A DNA stretch of 64,000 bases from assembly GCF_000215935.2 (NCBI RefSeq), contig NZ_AFNU02000001.1:62001-126000 (forward strand), read 5' to 3'. A model generated the notes under the pieces. It saw only the letters and a list, made by a program, of their open reading frames with translations. It was not told the DNA's origin and searched no databases. This document shows, piece after piece, positions 54,127 to 62,585 of this stretch. The stretch's first letter is position 1, and each line of letters starts with the position of its first letter. Origin of the DNA: Haloplasma contractile SSD-17B (GTDB lineage: Bacteria > Bacillota_I > Bacilli_A > Haloplasmatales > Haloplasmataceae). Both the position numbers and the translations under genes were made by a program.

Positions 54127-54684
54127 GTGAGAATCGTATCTGGTGAATTTAAAGGAAGACGAATTAAGGCAGTACCAGGCCGAAACACACGACCGACTAC
54201 AGACAAAGTAAAGGAATCATTATTTAATATAATTGGACCTTATTTTGATGGGGGTGATTGTCTCGATTTATTTGCAGGAAGTGGAAACTTAGGACTTGAA
54301 GCTATTAGTCGAGGTATGGACACGTGTATCTTCATCGATCGAGATTATAAGGCATTTAGTACCATTCGGGATAATGTAAAAACACTTAATGTAGACGAAC
54401 AAGTAGAAGTCTATAAAAGGGATGCATTTAAGGCTTTAAAACAGATAGCAACACAAAATCGAACGTTTGACCTTATTTTCTTAGACCCTCCTTATAAACA
54501 CCAACAGATTAATGATATTATTTTTACTATAAATGAAGAAGGATTATTAAACAACGCTGGCATGATCATCGCAGAATATCCAAAGGAAGATTTTCTAGAA
54601 AAACAGTTTGGTACGATAGAGGAGTATAAAACATTAACCTACGGTATTACAAAAATTACAATATTTATAAAAGAGGTGGAGTAG
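54127..54684 (+). CDS. rsmD: 16S rRNA (guanine-966-N2)-methyltransferase RsmD
   Basis: Methylates G966 of 16S rRNA in the assembled 30S head. The 185-residue protein has the SAM motif DLFAGSGNLGLEAISRG and the catalytic LDPPYKH (Asp-Pro-Pro-Tyr), with the N-terminal RIVSGEFKGRRI typical of RsmD. It starts with GTG at 54127, preceded by GAGAAGGTG. It ends exactly one base before the coaD ATG. The rsmD-coaD-ylbJ order equals ylbH-ylbI-ylbJ of B. subtilis. Confidence 0.95.
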   Translation: MRIVSGEFKGRRIKAVPGRNTRPTTDKVKESLFNIIGPYFDGGDCLDLFAGSGNLGLEAISRGMDTCIFIDRDYKAFSTIRDNVKTLNVDEQVEVYKRDAFKALKQIATQNRTFDLIFLDPPYKHQQINDIIFTINEEGLLNNAGMIIAEYPKEDFLEKQFGTIEEYKTLTYGITKITIFIKEVE

Positions 54685-55173
54685 ATGAATAAGATTGGTG
54701 TTTATCCTGGTTCGTTTGATCCCCTAACTTATGGGCATTTAGATATAATTGAGCGTGGTAGTAAACTATTTGATCAATTGTATATTGTCCTATCTGTCAA
54801 CTCATCAAAAAAAACAATGTTTTCAATCGATGAGAGACGTAACATGTTAGAACGGGTTACAAAAGACTTAGATAATGTTAACATATTAGTATGTGATACG
54901 TTAATTGCTGATTTTGCTAAGGAACTAGGTGCAACAGCTTTACTAAGAGGAATTAGAGCAATCACAGACTTTGAGTATGAATTACAAATGGCAGCAACAA
55001 ACCGTAAAATTAATCCAGACATAGATACAGTCTGTATGATGACAAAAGCAGAATATTCTTATTTTTCTTCTAGTATGGTAAAAGAAATTGCACGTTATAA
55101 AGGTGATATTTCAATCTTTGTTCCACAGTTTATTAAAGAACTAGTATTTGAAAAGATGCATAAAGATCAATAA
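54685..55173 (+). CDS. coaD: Phosphopantetheine adenylyltransferase
   Basis: Fourth step of coenzyme A synthesis: transfers AMP from ATP to 4'-phosphopantetheine. The 162-residue protein has the nucleotidyltransferase motif YPGSFDPLTYGHLDII (with the T/HxGH site) and the second motif YFSSSMVKEIARYKGDI, and RGIRAITDFEYELQMA is conserved. Abuts rsmD with an SD (GAGGTGGAG) inside its end. A terminator follows. Confidence 0.96.
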   Translation: MNKIGVYPGSFDPLTYGHLDIIERGSKLFDQLYIVLSVNSSKKTMFSIDERRNMLERVTKDLDNVNILVCDTLIADFAKELGATALLRGIRAITDFEYELQMAATNRKINPDIDTVCMMTKAEYSYFSSSMVKEIARYKGDISIFVPQFIKELVFEKMHKDQ

Positions 55174-55175
55174 AT

Positions 55176-55213
55176 AAAAGGTTATCAGCGTAAAATGACT
55201 GATAACCTTTTTA
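55176..55213 (+). terminator. Terminator between coaD and ylbJ
   Basis: A 12-13-bp stem (55176-55187 with 55199-55211) and T residues. It sits between convergent genes and could act on both strands. Confidence 0.88.
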
Positions 55214-55226
55214 TTTATTATTTAAT

Positions 55227-56393
55227 TTAATTGCTTCTTAGTGTAAAGCGACCTTTTGCCATATGGATAAACTGCAATAGTGTTAATATGATTAGAGTAA
55301 TGATTGTAAATAAGACTAAACTCTTTTCAGGAACCTGGACACGATTAATCAATGATACATCGCTTGTCACTTCTTTGTAAAAAAACGGGAAAATAAGGTA
55401 GGCTAGTATACCACTTATAACCATGTGTGCAAGTCGTCCTAACAAGAAAGGAGCATACTTTAATTTTGTTTTATATAATATACTATTGATTTGTGAGTGA
55501 ATGGAGAATCCACCGAATGAAATTAGCATGGTCAATAGAGTAATCATTGATCTTAATGGAATATCCTGTCCGATTGTATAATTTGCACCAATTACCATTT
55601 CAAACATACCGATAAAGACTGATGAATATATTTCATAAGAAATATTAAATAGAGTCAGTACAGGTCGTAGTATAAAGAAACTATAGTCAATGAGCTTAAT
55701 TTTAAGCATAATCCGAGTTAAAATACTGAAGAAGATCATGAATCCACAGATTATAAACATTGTATTAATTCCTTTTTGTAAAATATCAGTAACAATTTCT
55801 CCAATCGTCTTGTTATTTGAAATTAATTGAGTATTCATTTTTTGATAAGCGCTTCTAACTGAAACGCGAATATCATCAGTGAAGTTAGCTTTAAATCGAA
55901 GTAATATACCTAATATTATATTTCCTAAGATATGAGCAGTTAAAATAATATAACCAATTGACACATTATTAAAATAAGAGTAGCCAATTGTTCCGATACA
56001 GAATAAGGGATTAATAAAAACAGTGAAAGTCATTAGGTGCTGTGCTTCTTTTTTAGTAATCATCTTTTCGTTAAGTAATTCTGTAATTATAATCGCTGAA
56101 CTTGGATTACCTGAAATAACTGAAAACAGCACAACAAAACCACTAACGGAGGATGTTTTAAAGAGTAGCTTTGTAAGAGGTTTAAGAAATTCACCAATAA
56201 AATGAATGACCCCTAGTCGTATTGCAAGAGTTGTAAAAATAAAAAAAGGAAATAAAACAGGAAACACTTTTGTTGCCCATAATACAACCGCATCATTGAC
56301 AGCTCCCATGATATCTTGTGTATTAGTCAACATCATACTAATGCAAAGAATAATAAATGTTAACATAAACGCATTTTTAAATAAATGTTTCAT
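55227..56393 (-). CDS. ylbJ: Sporulation integral membrane protein YlbJ
   Basis: The 388-residue membrane protein has eight or more helices and the nucleoside-transporter-like gate domain, with VLFPFFIFTTLAIRLG, FSVISGNPSSAIIITELL and GFMIFFSILTRIM. In B. subtilis YlbJ is made in the mother cell under sigma-E and is needed for heat-resistant spores. Its place after rsmD-coaD is the Bacillus arrangement. A GTG at 56402 is in frame; the ATG at 56393 after AGGTG is chosen. The family also contains transporters without a sporulation role, but the context favours YlbJ. Confidence 0.88.
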   Translation of the reverse strand: MKHLFKNAFMLTFIILCISMMLTNTQDIMGAVNDAVVLWATKVFPVLFPFFIFTTLAIRLGVIHFIGEFLKPLTKLLFKTSSVSGFVVLFSVISGNPSSAIIITELLNEKMITKKEAQHLMTFTVFINPLFCIGTIGYSYFNNVSIGYIILTAHILGNIILGILLRFKANFTDDIRVSVRSAYQKMNTQLISNNKTIGEIVTDILQKGINTMFIICGFMIFFSILTRIMLKIKLIDYSFFILRPVLTLFNISYEIYSSVFIGMFEMVIGANYTIGQDIPLRSMITLLTMLISFGGFSIHSQINSILYKTKLKYAPFLLGRLAHMVISGILAYLIFPFFYKEVTSDVSLINRVQVPEKSLVLFTIITLIILTLLQFIHMAKGRFTLRSN

Positions 56394-56425
56394 TCTAATC
56401 ACCTAGCATAATTTGTCCTACTATA

Positions 56426-56455
56426 ATAATATGATAGAGTGAGTATATAAAATGA
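56426..56455 (-). promoter_or_regulatory. Possible sigma-E-like promoter of ylbJ
   Basis: On the minus strand TCATTTT (complement of 56449-56455), a 15-base spacer and CATATTAT (complement of 56426-56433) resemble a sigma-E promoter. The match is partial and in an AT-rich spacer, so it could be chance. Confidence 0.3.
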
Positions 56456-56512
56456 TTATTTTTTAAAAGATCATACAATCTTTTGTTTTAACGTTTTTTT
56501 GACTGTAATGCA

Positions 56513-56541
56513 TTGACTATGTATTCTCAATACCTTAAAAT
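56513..56541 (+). promoter_or_regulatory. Promoter of feoA-feoB
   Basis: TTGACT (56513-56518), 17 bases, TAAAAT (56536-56541). The predicted transcript start near 56548 lies at or beside the first in-frame ATG (56549), so the SD-preceded ATG at 56600 is the likelier start. ATTATCAAT at about 56566 resembles half a Fur box. Confidence 0.6.
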
Positions 56542-56599
56542 TTAATACATGTATAAGAACGATTATCAATGGATAGTCCATGAAGTGGGAAGTGGTTGT

Positions 56600-56836
56600 A
56601 TGGAACAAAAATCAGTTTATGATATGGATATTGGAGAAAAGGGTGTTATTTCGGATTTATTGAATTTCGATATCAAGACCCGTCACCGTTTTTTAGACTT
56701 GGGTATTGCACCACAATCAAAAATTACGTTACTTAATAGAGTTAACTTTAAACATCTGTATTTAATTGAGGTTGATGATGTTGAATTCTGTATTCGCAAG
56801 GTAGATGCAAAAAATGTCATTGTAACAATTGAGTAA
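56600..56836 (+). CDS. feoA: Ferrous iron transport protein A (FeoA-like)
   Basis: The 78-residue SH3-like protein supports FeoB. Visible pattern: DMDIGEKGVISDL, RHRFLDLGIAPQSKITLL and VEFCIRKVDAKNVIV, matching the FeoA core. The frame extends upstream to 56549, but the predicted transcript start lies there and GGGAAGTGG precedes the ATG at 56600. It lies 43 bases before feoB, so the two are one operon for ferrous iron uptake, fitting low-oxygen life. Confidence 0.88.
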   Translation: MEQKSVYDMDIGEKGVISDLLNFDIKTRHRFLDLGIAPQSKITLLNRVNFKHLYLIEVDDVEFCIRKVDAKNVIVTIE

Positions 56837-56879
56837 TAACAGTTAGGTTAAAAGTATAAAGGGATAGATAGGTGATTAT

Positions 56880-58949
56880 ATGAAGTATTTACTAGTTGGT
56901 AACCCAAACGTAGGAAAATCGTCTTTATTTAATATAATAACGAGTTCTTTTGCACATGTCGGGAACTGGAGTGGTGTAACAGTTGAGAAAACGATTGGTA
57001 AATCAGGTGACGTTGATATAATCGACTTACCTGGGACCTATAGCGTGTGTCCAAGCAGTGAAGATGAAGGTGTTGTAAGTTACGCACTATTAAATGAACA
57101 CTATAATGGACTTATAAATGTGGTTGATGCAACGCACTTAAAACGTAATCTTTATTTATCAGTGCAATTACTCGAACTAGGCGCTCCGTTATATCTAGTT
57201 GTTAATATGATTGATGAGGTAGATCGCTCTGGTATGATTATCGATACGGAAAAGATTTCAAAGCATTTGGGCTGCACGGTAATTAAAACGTCTGCGCGCA
57301 CAAAAAAGGGAATCGATGAATTAAAATTGCGAATTAAGGATGTCGTAGTGAACAAGCCGTTAAAACTAGAATATGGTGATATCATTTCTCAGGCAATTGA
57401 TAAAATTAAACAGTTGTTACGAGCCGATCGTATCCATTTAAGAAGAAGTTTCTTAGCCATCCAGATTTTAGAAGGAAATGAAAGTATCCTAAACTTAATG
57501 GATTTGAATAAGAAAGAGGCAATTCAGACGATTATTGAAGAGACAGAACAAGAAATTATAAAAAATAAAATTGCGCTGTCGTTAAAGGGTGCTATCTTTA
57601 ATGTAAGACGTAAATTTATTGAGGAAGTTATAAGTGATTGTCTAATTAAAGAAAAAGAATTTAATCGAGTCAAACATTTCAATAACAAAATTGACACGTA
57701 TATTACACATCCGGTATTAGGCCTAATAATATTTTTAGGTGTTCTATTATTTATTTACTTCTTAACTTTTGATATGTTAGGGTTTGTTCTCTCGGATCTT
57801 ATGGATACCTTTATTCAAGACTCGCTAACGCCATTTCTAGCTAACATACTTCCTCACATTGGGATACAAGGCGCGCTTTTAAGTCTTATTTTAGATGGAA
57901 TTCTAGGAGGAGTGGCAGGTGTTTTAGTCTTTGTTCCACAGGTTGCCATCTTGTTCTTCTTACTCGCTATTTTAGAAGGTACAGGCTATATGGCACGTGT
58001 AGCTATTATGCTCGATACGCTTTTATCCAAATTTGGATTAAATGGGAAGTCAATTGTGCCTTTAGTTACTGGTTTTGGTTGTAATGTTCCAGCGATTTTG
58101 GCAACACGTACAATCGTTGATAAGAAGGAACGCATTCTAACTATATTAATTCTTCCATTTATGTCTTGTTCGGCGCGTATACCAATTTATGCATTAATCG
58201 CAGGTAATTTGTTTTCAAATTCATACCTAGTTCGTATTTATGAAACAGTTAATGTTTTTGGTGCAACGTTTACAATTAACTTTAAAATGACATATATGTC
58301 ACTTGTTATGATCTCATTATATGTGATTGGTGTTTTAGTAGCGTTAGTTAGTGCTAAACTCTTTTCACTATCGATCTTCAAAGATGCAAGTAACACATTT
58401 ATATTAGAAGTACCACCATATCGTATTCCAAGGTTACGAAATGCATACCAGCAGATGAAAAATATGTCAATTCATTTTATTGAAAAGGCAGGGAAGTTAA
58501 TTTTAGTTGGAACGATTGTGATCTGGTTTTTAAGTTATATCGGTCATAATGGCACGAATTTTGTAACGGATGTAAGCCGGGATCAAAGTTTACTTGCAAT
58601 GATTAGTGGTTTCTTTGCTCCGCTATTTAGTCCGCTTGGGTTTGGCACTTGGCAGGCTACAAGCGGTCTTATTGTTGGGTTTTTAGCGAAGGAATTTGTA
58701 GCATCTTCTATGATTGTTGTCTATGATGGTGCACTAAATGTATCGAGTGCATTTACATTGATAAGTGCGTATTCATTCATGGTGTTCAGTTTATTGTATG
58801 TACCCTGCTTGGCAGCGGTAGGTGCCATTAAACAAGAGACTGGTTCATGGAAATGGACGTTATTTTCAATTGGATTTTCATTTACTATTGCTTATCTCAT
58901 TAGTCTTCTGATTTATCAGATTGGTTCATTCTTCATTGCACTTGGTTAA
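56880..58949 (+). CDS. feoB: Ferrous iron transporter FeoB
   Basis: GTP-gated membrane importer of Fe2+. The 689-residue protein has an N-terminal G domain with GNPNVGKSSLF (G1, residues 7-17), DLPGTYS (G3) and NMIDE (G4), then a helical regulatory domain and about ten to twelve membrane helices in two Gate domains. The segment LVTGFGCNVPAILATRT and SCSARIPIYALI contain the conserved transport-path cysteines. No C-terminal FeoC-like part is present. SD AGGTGA. Ends at a strong terminator. Confidence 0.95.
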   Translation: MKYLLVGNPNVGKSSLFNIITSSFAHVGNWSGVTVEKTIGKSGDVDIIDLPGTYSVCPSSEDEGVVSYALLNEHYNGLINVVDATHLKRNLYLSVQLLELGAPLYLVVNMIDEVDRSGMIIDTEKISKHLGCTVIKTSARTKKGIDELKLRIKDVVVNKPLKLEYGDIISQAIDKIKQLLRADRIHLRRSFLAIQILEGNESILNLMDLNKKEAIQTIIEETEQEIIKNKIALSLKGAIFNVRRKFIEEVISDCLIKEKEFNRVKHFNNKIDTYITHPVLGLIIFLGVLLFIYFLTFDMLGFVLSDLMDTFIQDSLTPFLANILPHIGIQGALLSLILDGILGGVAGVLVFVPQVAILFFLLAILEGTGYMARVAIMLDTLLSKFGLNGKSIVPLVTGFGCNVPAILATRTIVDKKERILTILILPFMSCSARIPIYALIAGNLFSNSYLVRIYETVNVFGATFTINFKMTYMSLVMISLYVIGVLVALVSAKLFSLSIFKDASNTFILEVPPYRIPRLRNAYQQMKNMSIHFIEKAGKLILVGTIVIWFLSYIGHNGTNFVTDVSRDQSLLAMISGFFAPLFSPLGFGTWQATSGLIVGFLAKEFVASSMIVVYDGALNVSSAFTLISAYSFMVFSLLYVPCLAAVGAIKQETGSWKWTLFSIGFSFTIAYLISLLIYQIGSFFIALG

Positions 58950-58997
58950 TGAAAATTAGATAAGCTTTTATATATTACTGTAACATTTTTAAACAAT

Positions 58998-59038
58998 AAA
59001 AAATGCTGTGTTTGCGTCTACTTAACACAGCATTTTTT
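58998..59038 (+). terminator. Terminator after feoB
   Basis: A 15-bp stem (58998-59012 with 59024-59038) ending in a T run. Confidence 0.9.
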
Positions 59039-59105
59039 GATGATGATCAATATAAGTGAAAGTAAGATGAAAATAAATTTTAAAAATGTTCAAACTGTTT
59101 AAAAC

Positions 59106-59504
59106 TTAACGTCCGCTTGGCATTGTTGGGAACGTTTCATCAATTTCCCAACTTTCAACCATTCGATAAGCTGTTTGTAAGTCATAACCTCTTCCTAATA
59201 AATAAGAGATTAAAGCAACTTCTGTCATCGCATGACGCCAACTTGTTTTTGGCCCCTCATTTAAACCGTATCTTACTATAGGATTAACTTGACGTACATA
59301 GTATCTAGGGTCTCTTCTTGGTGTGAATGGCGGCATACCTTGATAACCAGGCATCATACCTTGGTACTGAGGATACTGCTGTTCATATTGTTCCATATAA
59401 GGAAATTGTCCCTCTTGCATGAAGGGTGCTTCTCCGAAAGGCTCTTCCATATAATCGTAAGATGGAATTTGTTGATATCCTTGATTAAACGGTTGCATAT
59501 ACAT
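59106..59504 (-). CDS. Low-complexity Tyr/Gln/Pro/Met-rich protein of unknown function, possibly spore-associated
   Basis: The 132-residue protein falls into two parts. Residues 1 to about 65 are rich in Gln, Tyr, Pro, Met, Gly and Glu, with repeated Tyr-x-Gln and Gln-Gly-Met units. The C-terminal part (about 75-132) looks folded, with VRYGLNEGPKTSWRHAMTEV and ALISYLLGRGYDLQTAYRMV suggesting two helices. No family is recognised. The composition is like that of exposed or coat-type proteins, and the neighbourhood holds ylbJ and a SpoVAF-like gene, so a spore-layer role is possible but unproven. SD AAAGGGG precedes the ATG at 59504 on the minus strand. No signal peptide. Confidence 0.65.
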   Translation of the reverse strand: MYMQPFNQGYQQIPSYDYMEEPFGEAPFMQEGQFPYMEQYEQQYPQYQGMMPGYQGMPPFTPRRDPRYYVRQVNPIVRYGLNEGPKTSWRHAMTEVALISYLLGRGYDLQTAYRMVESWEIDETFPTMPSGR

Positions 59505-59653
59505 GATCTAAATACCCCTTTCATATTGATACAGGTGAATGTAATACTACAATCACCTAATACATCATATGCTTAATTTGTCTATGGGTTTAGACCATTG
59601 TCACAGGAAGTTGTATTTTTTCATTTATAATCAAGTAGAAGGTACAATACTAT

Positions 59654-59684
59654 AAAAAAACTATCCAATTATGGATAGTTTTTT
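59654..59684 (-). terminator. Terminator after the CPBP gene (minus strand)
   Basis: A 13-bp stem (59655-59667 with 59672-59684) with A/T runs on each side, five bases past the stop. Confidence 0.88.
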
Positions 59685-59688
59685 AACG

Positions 59689-60544
59689 TTAACTAAATAA
59701 TGAAACAAATGCTCTTACCATCAATTCACAAGTATTTGCCGTATCTTCTGGCAATTCAGGTAATAGTAGTAATAAATAGGACATTATAATAGAGAATGAA
59801 TTTTGAATGATATGCATGATAATCGGTACGATTATGTTATCAGTGATATAATAAACAAGCGCTAGTATTAACCCTAGACCCATGTACGGTAAGATTTGTA
59901 CAAATTCACCGAAATTACCAGCAAAAATTTCTCCAATGATGTGAATAAACCCAAACAGGAATGAGCTGACAGCAAATGCCAATATAACACTAACTACTTT
60001 TGGTAGAGGTATTTTTGTCATATACTTAAATAGAATCCCACGGAAGAATGTTTCCTCAACGATTGGAGCTATTAATACAACCGGTGGGATAATCAGGAGT
60101 GGATACGCTAAACTATCTTGTATTGCTTGCTGGTTTACAGATGATTCACATATTCCGAAAACATAAGTCATAATTATTCCTAATATAATCATGGATATAA
60201 GTCCGACAAACCATCCCCCCACCAGCCATTAGGATATTAAATCCTGGCTTTTTGAAGAATGCCTTAATCTCACTCCAGTAGTACTTATAAAGAAGGATTA
60301 TAAAAATACCACCAATAAACGCATAGATCGCAAAGTTTAAAGCTGTACCAAAAAGTATTTCACTCTGTGTCGGTTCCTCTGTGGGAGTAGTGCTCTCTGG
60401 TAAAATTAAACTAAAAATAATATTGGGTAGTATAAAAATGACAAAATAAATAAGACCAGCAATAAACAACCGAAGATTTAGTTGTCTATTATCTATAGGA
60501 TTTTTATTTTGTTTTGTTTCTAACGAGTCATTATATTCATTCAT
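59689..60544 (-). pseudogene. CPBP/CAAX intramembrane protease, frameshifted at a G6 tract
   Basis: Two overlapping minus-strand frames together encode one membrane protein. The first begins with MNEYNDSLETKQNK at 60544, runs through three hydrophobic stretches and reaches MAGGGMV before losing homology. The second continues GWFVGLISMIILG and carries the CPBP motifs EETFFRG (near the Glu-Glu-x-x-x-Arg site), FGFIH and HIIQNS. Deleting one G from the run of six (C6 at 60215-60220 on the plus strand) joins them as MAGGGWFVGL and gives 284 residues. CPBP proteins include CAAX-type prenyl proteases and bacteriocin self-immunity proteins; no bacteriocin genes are near. Either a sequencing error or a genuine broken or slippage-dependent gene. 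SD GGAGG precedes 60544. Confidence 0.8.
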
Positions 60545-60677
60545 AAAAAAACCTCCCAATTTAGTATATAACAATTATAGCATAATTTATGACGGCTAGA
60601 CTAATAAAGATTGATAAAATTGTCAAAAAATCAAAGAATAATTATCGATCACGTCATTTAAAGAAGGAGAACATGCC

Positions 60678-62123
60678 ATGAGAAAAAATAAGACGATTGA
60701 ACATATGCAAGATAATATACGTGATTATCTTAACTATGAAAAGAGTTTTGATATCGTAAAACGGGATGTAAGTGTGGCAGATAAAAGAGGATTTTTAGTG
60801 TTTGTTGATGGGTTCGCAAAAGATGATATGATGCTAATTATTTTGAGTGTCCTTCAGCAAATTAAACATACTGGTTACTCAATTACAGATGTCAAGAAAT
60901 TTATTGATGACAATATCGGGTATATAGAGGTTGAAACACAAACGGATTATGAAAAGGTTTCAACTGCTGTCTTATCTGGAATGTCAGCATTATTTATTGA
61001 TGGATTTGAAGAAGTAATCCTAATTGATTCAAGAACCTACCCTGCAAGAGGCCCAGAGGAACCGGATTTAGAAAAATTAACAAGAGGCTCACATGATGGA
61101 CTTGTGGAGACACTTGTATTTAACACGGCACTTGTTAGACGACGAATACGTGATAAAGGATTATTTTTTGAACTATTATCTGTCGGAAAAAGAAGTAAAA
61201 CTGATGTTGTACTGGGCTATATCGATGATTTAGTCGATCAACAGTTGCTTGAAGATATAAAACAAAAAATCAGTGAGGTTAATGTTTCTTCATTAGTAAT
61301 GAGTGAAAAGAGCTTAGAAGAGAAACTAGTCAACAAGCCATGGTATAATCCATTTCCTAGCGTGAGATATACAGAACGCCCGGATGTTTTATCAGCCCAT
61401 CTTTTAGAAGGTCATATTGCAATTATCGTTGATAATTCACCTAGTGCAATGATTGTGCCTACGACTTTCTTCTACTTCTTACAAAGTGCAGAAGACTATA
61501 TTCACAGTGCTCTCGTCGGGAACTTCATACGATTTACACGATTATTATTACTAACATCATCTTTATTACTTGTCCCTTTATGGTTATTACTAGTCGAATA
61601 TGTTGATATTTTACCGGAATGGCTGGCCTTTCTAGGCCCTAAGGGAGATGATTTTGCTATTCCATTATTTATTCAATTTCTAATATTAGAAGTTGGGTTA
61701 ATCGGATTAAGGATTACATCGATTCACACGCCAAACGCTCTATCAACCTCTCTCGGTATTATAGGTGGGTTAATATTAAGTCAATTTGCCATAGATGTTG
61801 GTTGGTTTGTTCCTGAAACAATTCTCTATATGGCGATTGTAGGTTTAGGACAGTTTGCGACACCTAGTATTGAACTATCATATGCGATTCGCATATTTAG
61901 ACTATTCTTTTTAATCATAACAGGTGTATTCAGCTACTTTGGACTTGCACCTTGGGGTTTAGGAGGCAGCTTTTTAATTTACCTAATTATATTAGCAACT
62001 ACTAATACTGTAGGAAAAAAGTCGTATCTATGGCCACTTATTCCGTTCAATGGTAAAAAACTAAGACAAATTATTTTTCGAATGCCCTTTGCAAAGGTTG
62101 AAAGTGAAACTCACACGAAATAA
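60678..62123 (+). CDS. SpoVAF/GerA-family spore germination membrane protein
   Basis: The 481-residue protein is a GerA-family A-subunit. A soluble N-terminal region (about residues 1-285) includes KRDVSVADKRGFLVFVDGFA, and about five membrane helices follow, ending in LWPLIPFNGKKLRQIIFR. The opening and length match SpoVAF better than GerAA, as far as memory allows. In Bacillus SpoVAF sits in inner spore membranes and helps dipicolinic acid release together with the germinosome. The neighbours spoVAA-AE and spoVAEb were not seen nearby, and no gerB or gerC follows, so it stands alone. SD GAAGGAGA. Confidence 0.85.
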   Translation: MRKNKTIEHMQDNIRDYLNYEKSFDIVKRDVSVADKRGFLVFVDGFAKDDMMLIILSVLQQIKHTGYSITDVKKFIDDNIGYIEVETQTDYEKVSTAVLSGMSALFIDGFEEVILIDSRTYPARGPEEPDLEKLTRGSHDGLVETLVFNTALVRRRIRDKGLFFELLSVGKRSKTDVVLGYIDDLVDQQLLEDIKQKISEVNVSSLVMSEKSLEEKLVNKPWYNPFPSVRYTERPDVLSAHLLEGHIAIIVDNSPSAMIVPTTFFYFLQSAEDYIHSALVGNFIRFTRLLLLTSSLLLVPLWLLLVEYVDILPEWLAFLGPKGDDFAIPLFIQFLILEVGLIGLRITSIHTPNALSTSLGIIGGLILSQFAIDVGWFVPETILYMAIVGLGQFATPSIELSYAIRIFRLFFLIITGVFSYFGLAPWGLGGSFLIYLIILATTNTVGKKSYLWPLIPFNGKKLRQIIFRMPFAKVESETHTK

Positions 62124-62585
62124 TAGAAGTTTTTAATAGCATGAGTTACTTTAACCATGCTATTTTTTATTCGTTATTATGATTATTTATGAAATTTGTT
62201 ACTAAATCCTACCACATGCTCTCGACTTTATAAAACATGTCAACTTCCTTCTATCATTCTGAGTGGTACACTTTCAATTATGTCTTGTAATAAATAATGC
62301 TTGTATAATGTAAATAGTTGCTTTGTTATGTAGACTATTTAGTGACACAAATCACTTAAGAGCCATTAGTTAAAGTCTAATTTAAGCTAAGCAATACAAA
62401 TCCATAATCTAATCGTGATTGTTGATTCCGCTTATTAATTAATCTATGAACGAAAAATAAATTTCGCTAAAACATTACATAATTCCCAGTTTTTTATATT
62501 TTTCGACATTATATTGTGTTAAAATGTAAAACATAGATTGGAAAAATGTAGAATAAAAGGTTCAGTTGCAATAGGGGGGATTATA
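62124..62585. other. Spacer between the SpoVAF-like gene and histidine kinase gene
   Basis: Contains a terminator (62135-62168); otherwise about 400 AT-rich bases. No ORF with an SD and no clear promoter pair. The kinase promoter probably lies within 62500-62560. Confidence 0.5.
62135..62168 (+). terminator. Terminator after the SpoVAF-like gene
   Basis: AATAGCATG (62135-62143) pairs with CATGCTATT (62156-62164), followed by T residues. Confidence 0.88.

Noticed and set aside
62124-62585. Search for tRNA, riboswitch or sRNA in the long spacer
   Set aside because: No cloverleaf, T-box, or strong hairpin apart from the terminator was found.
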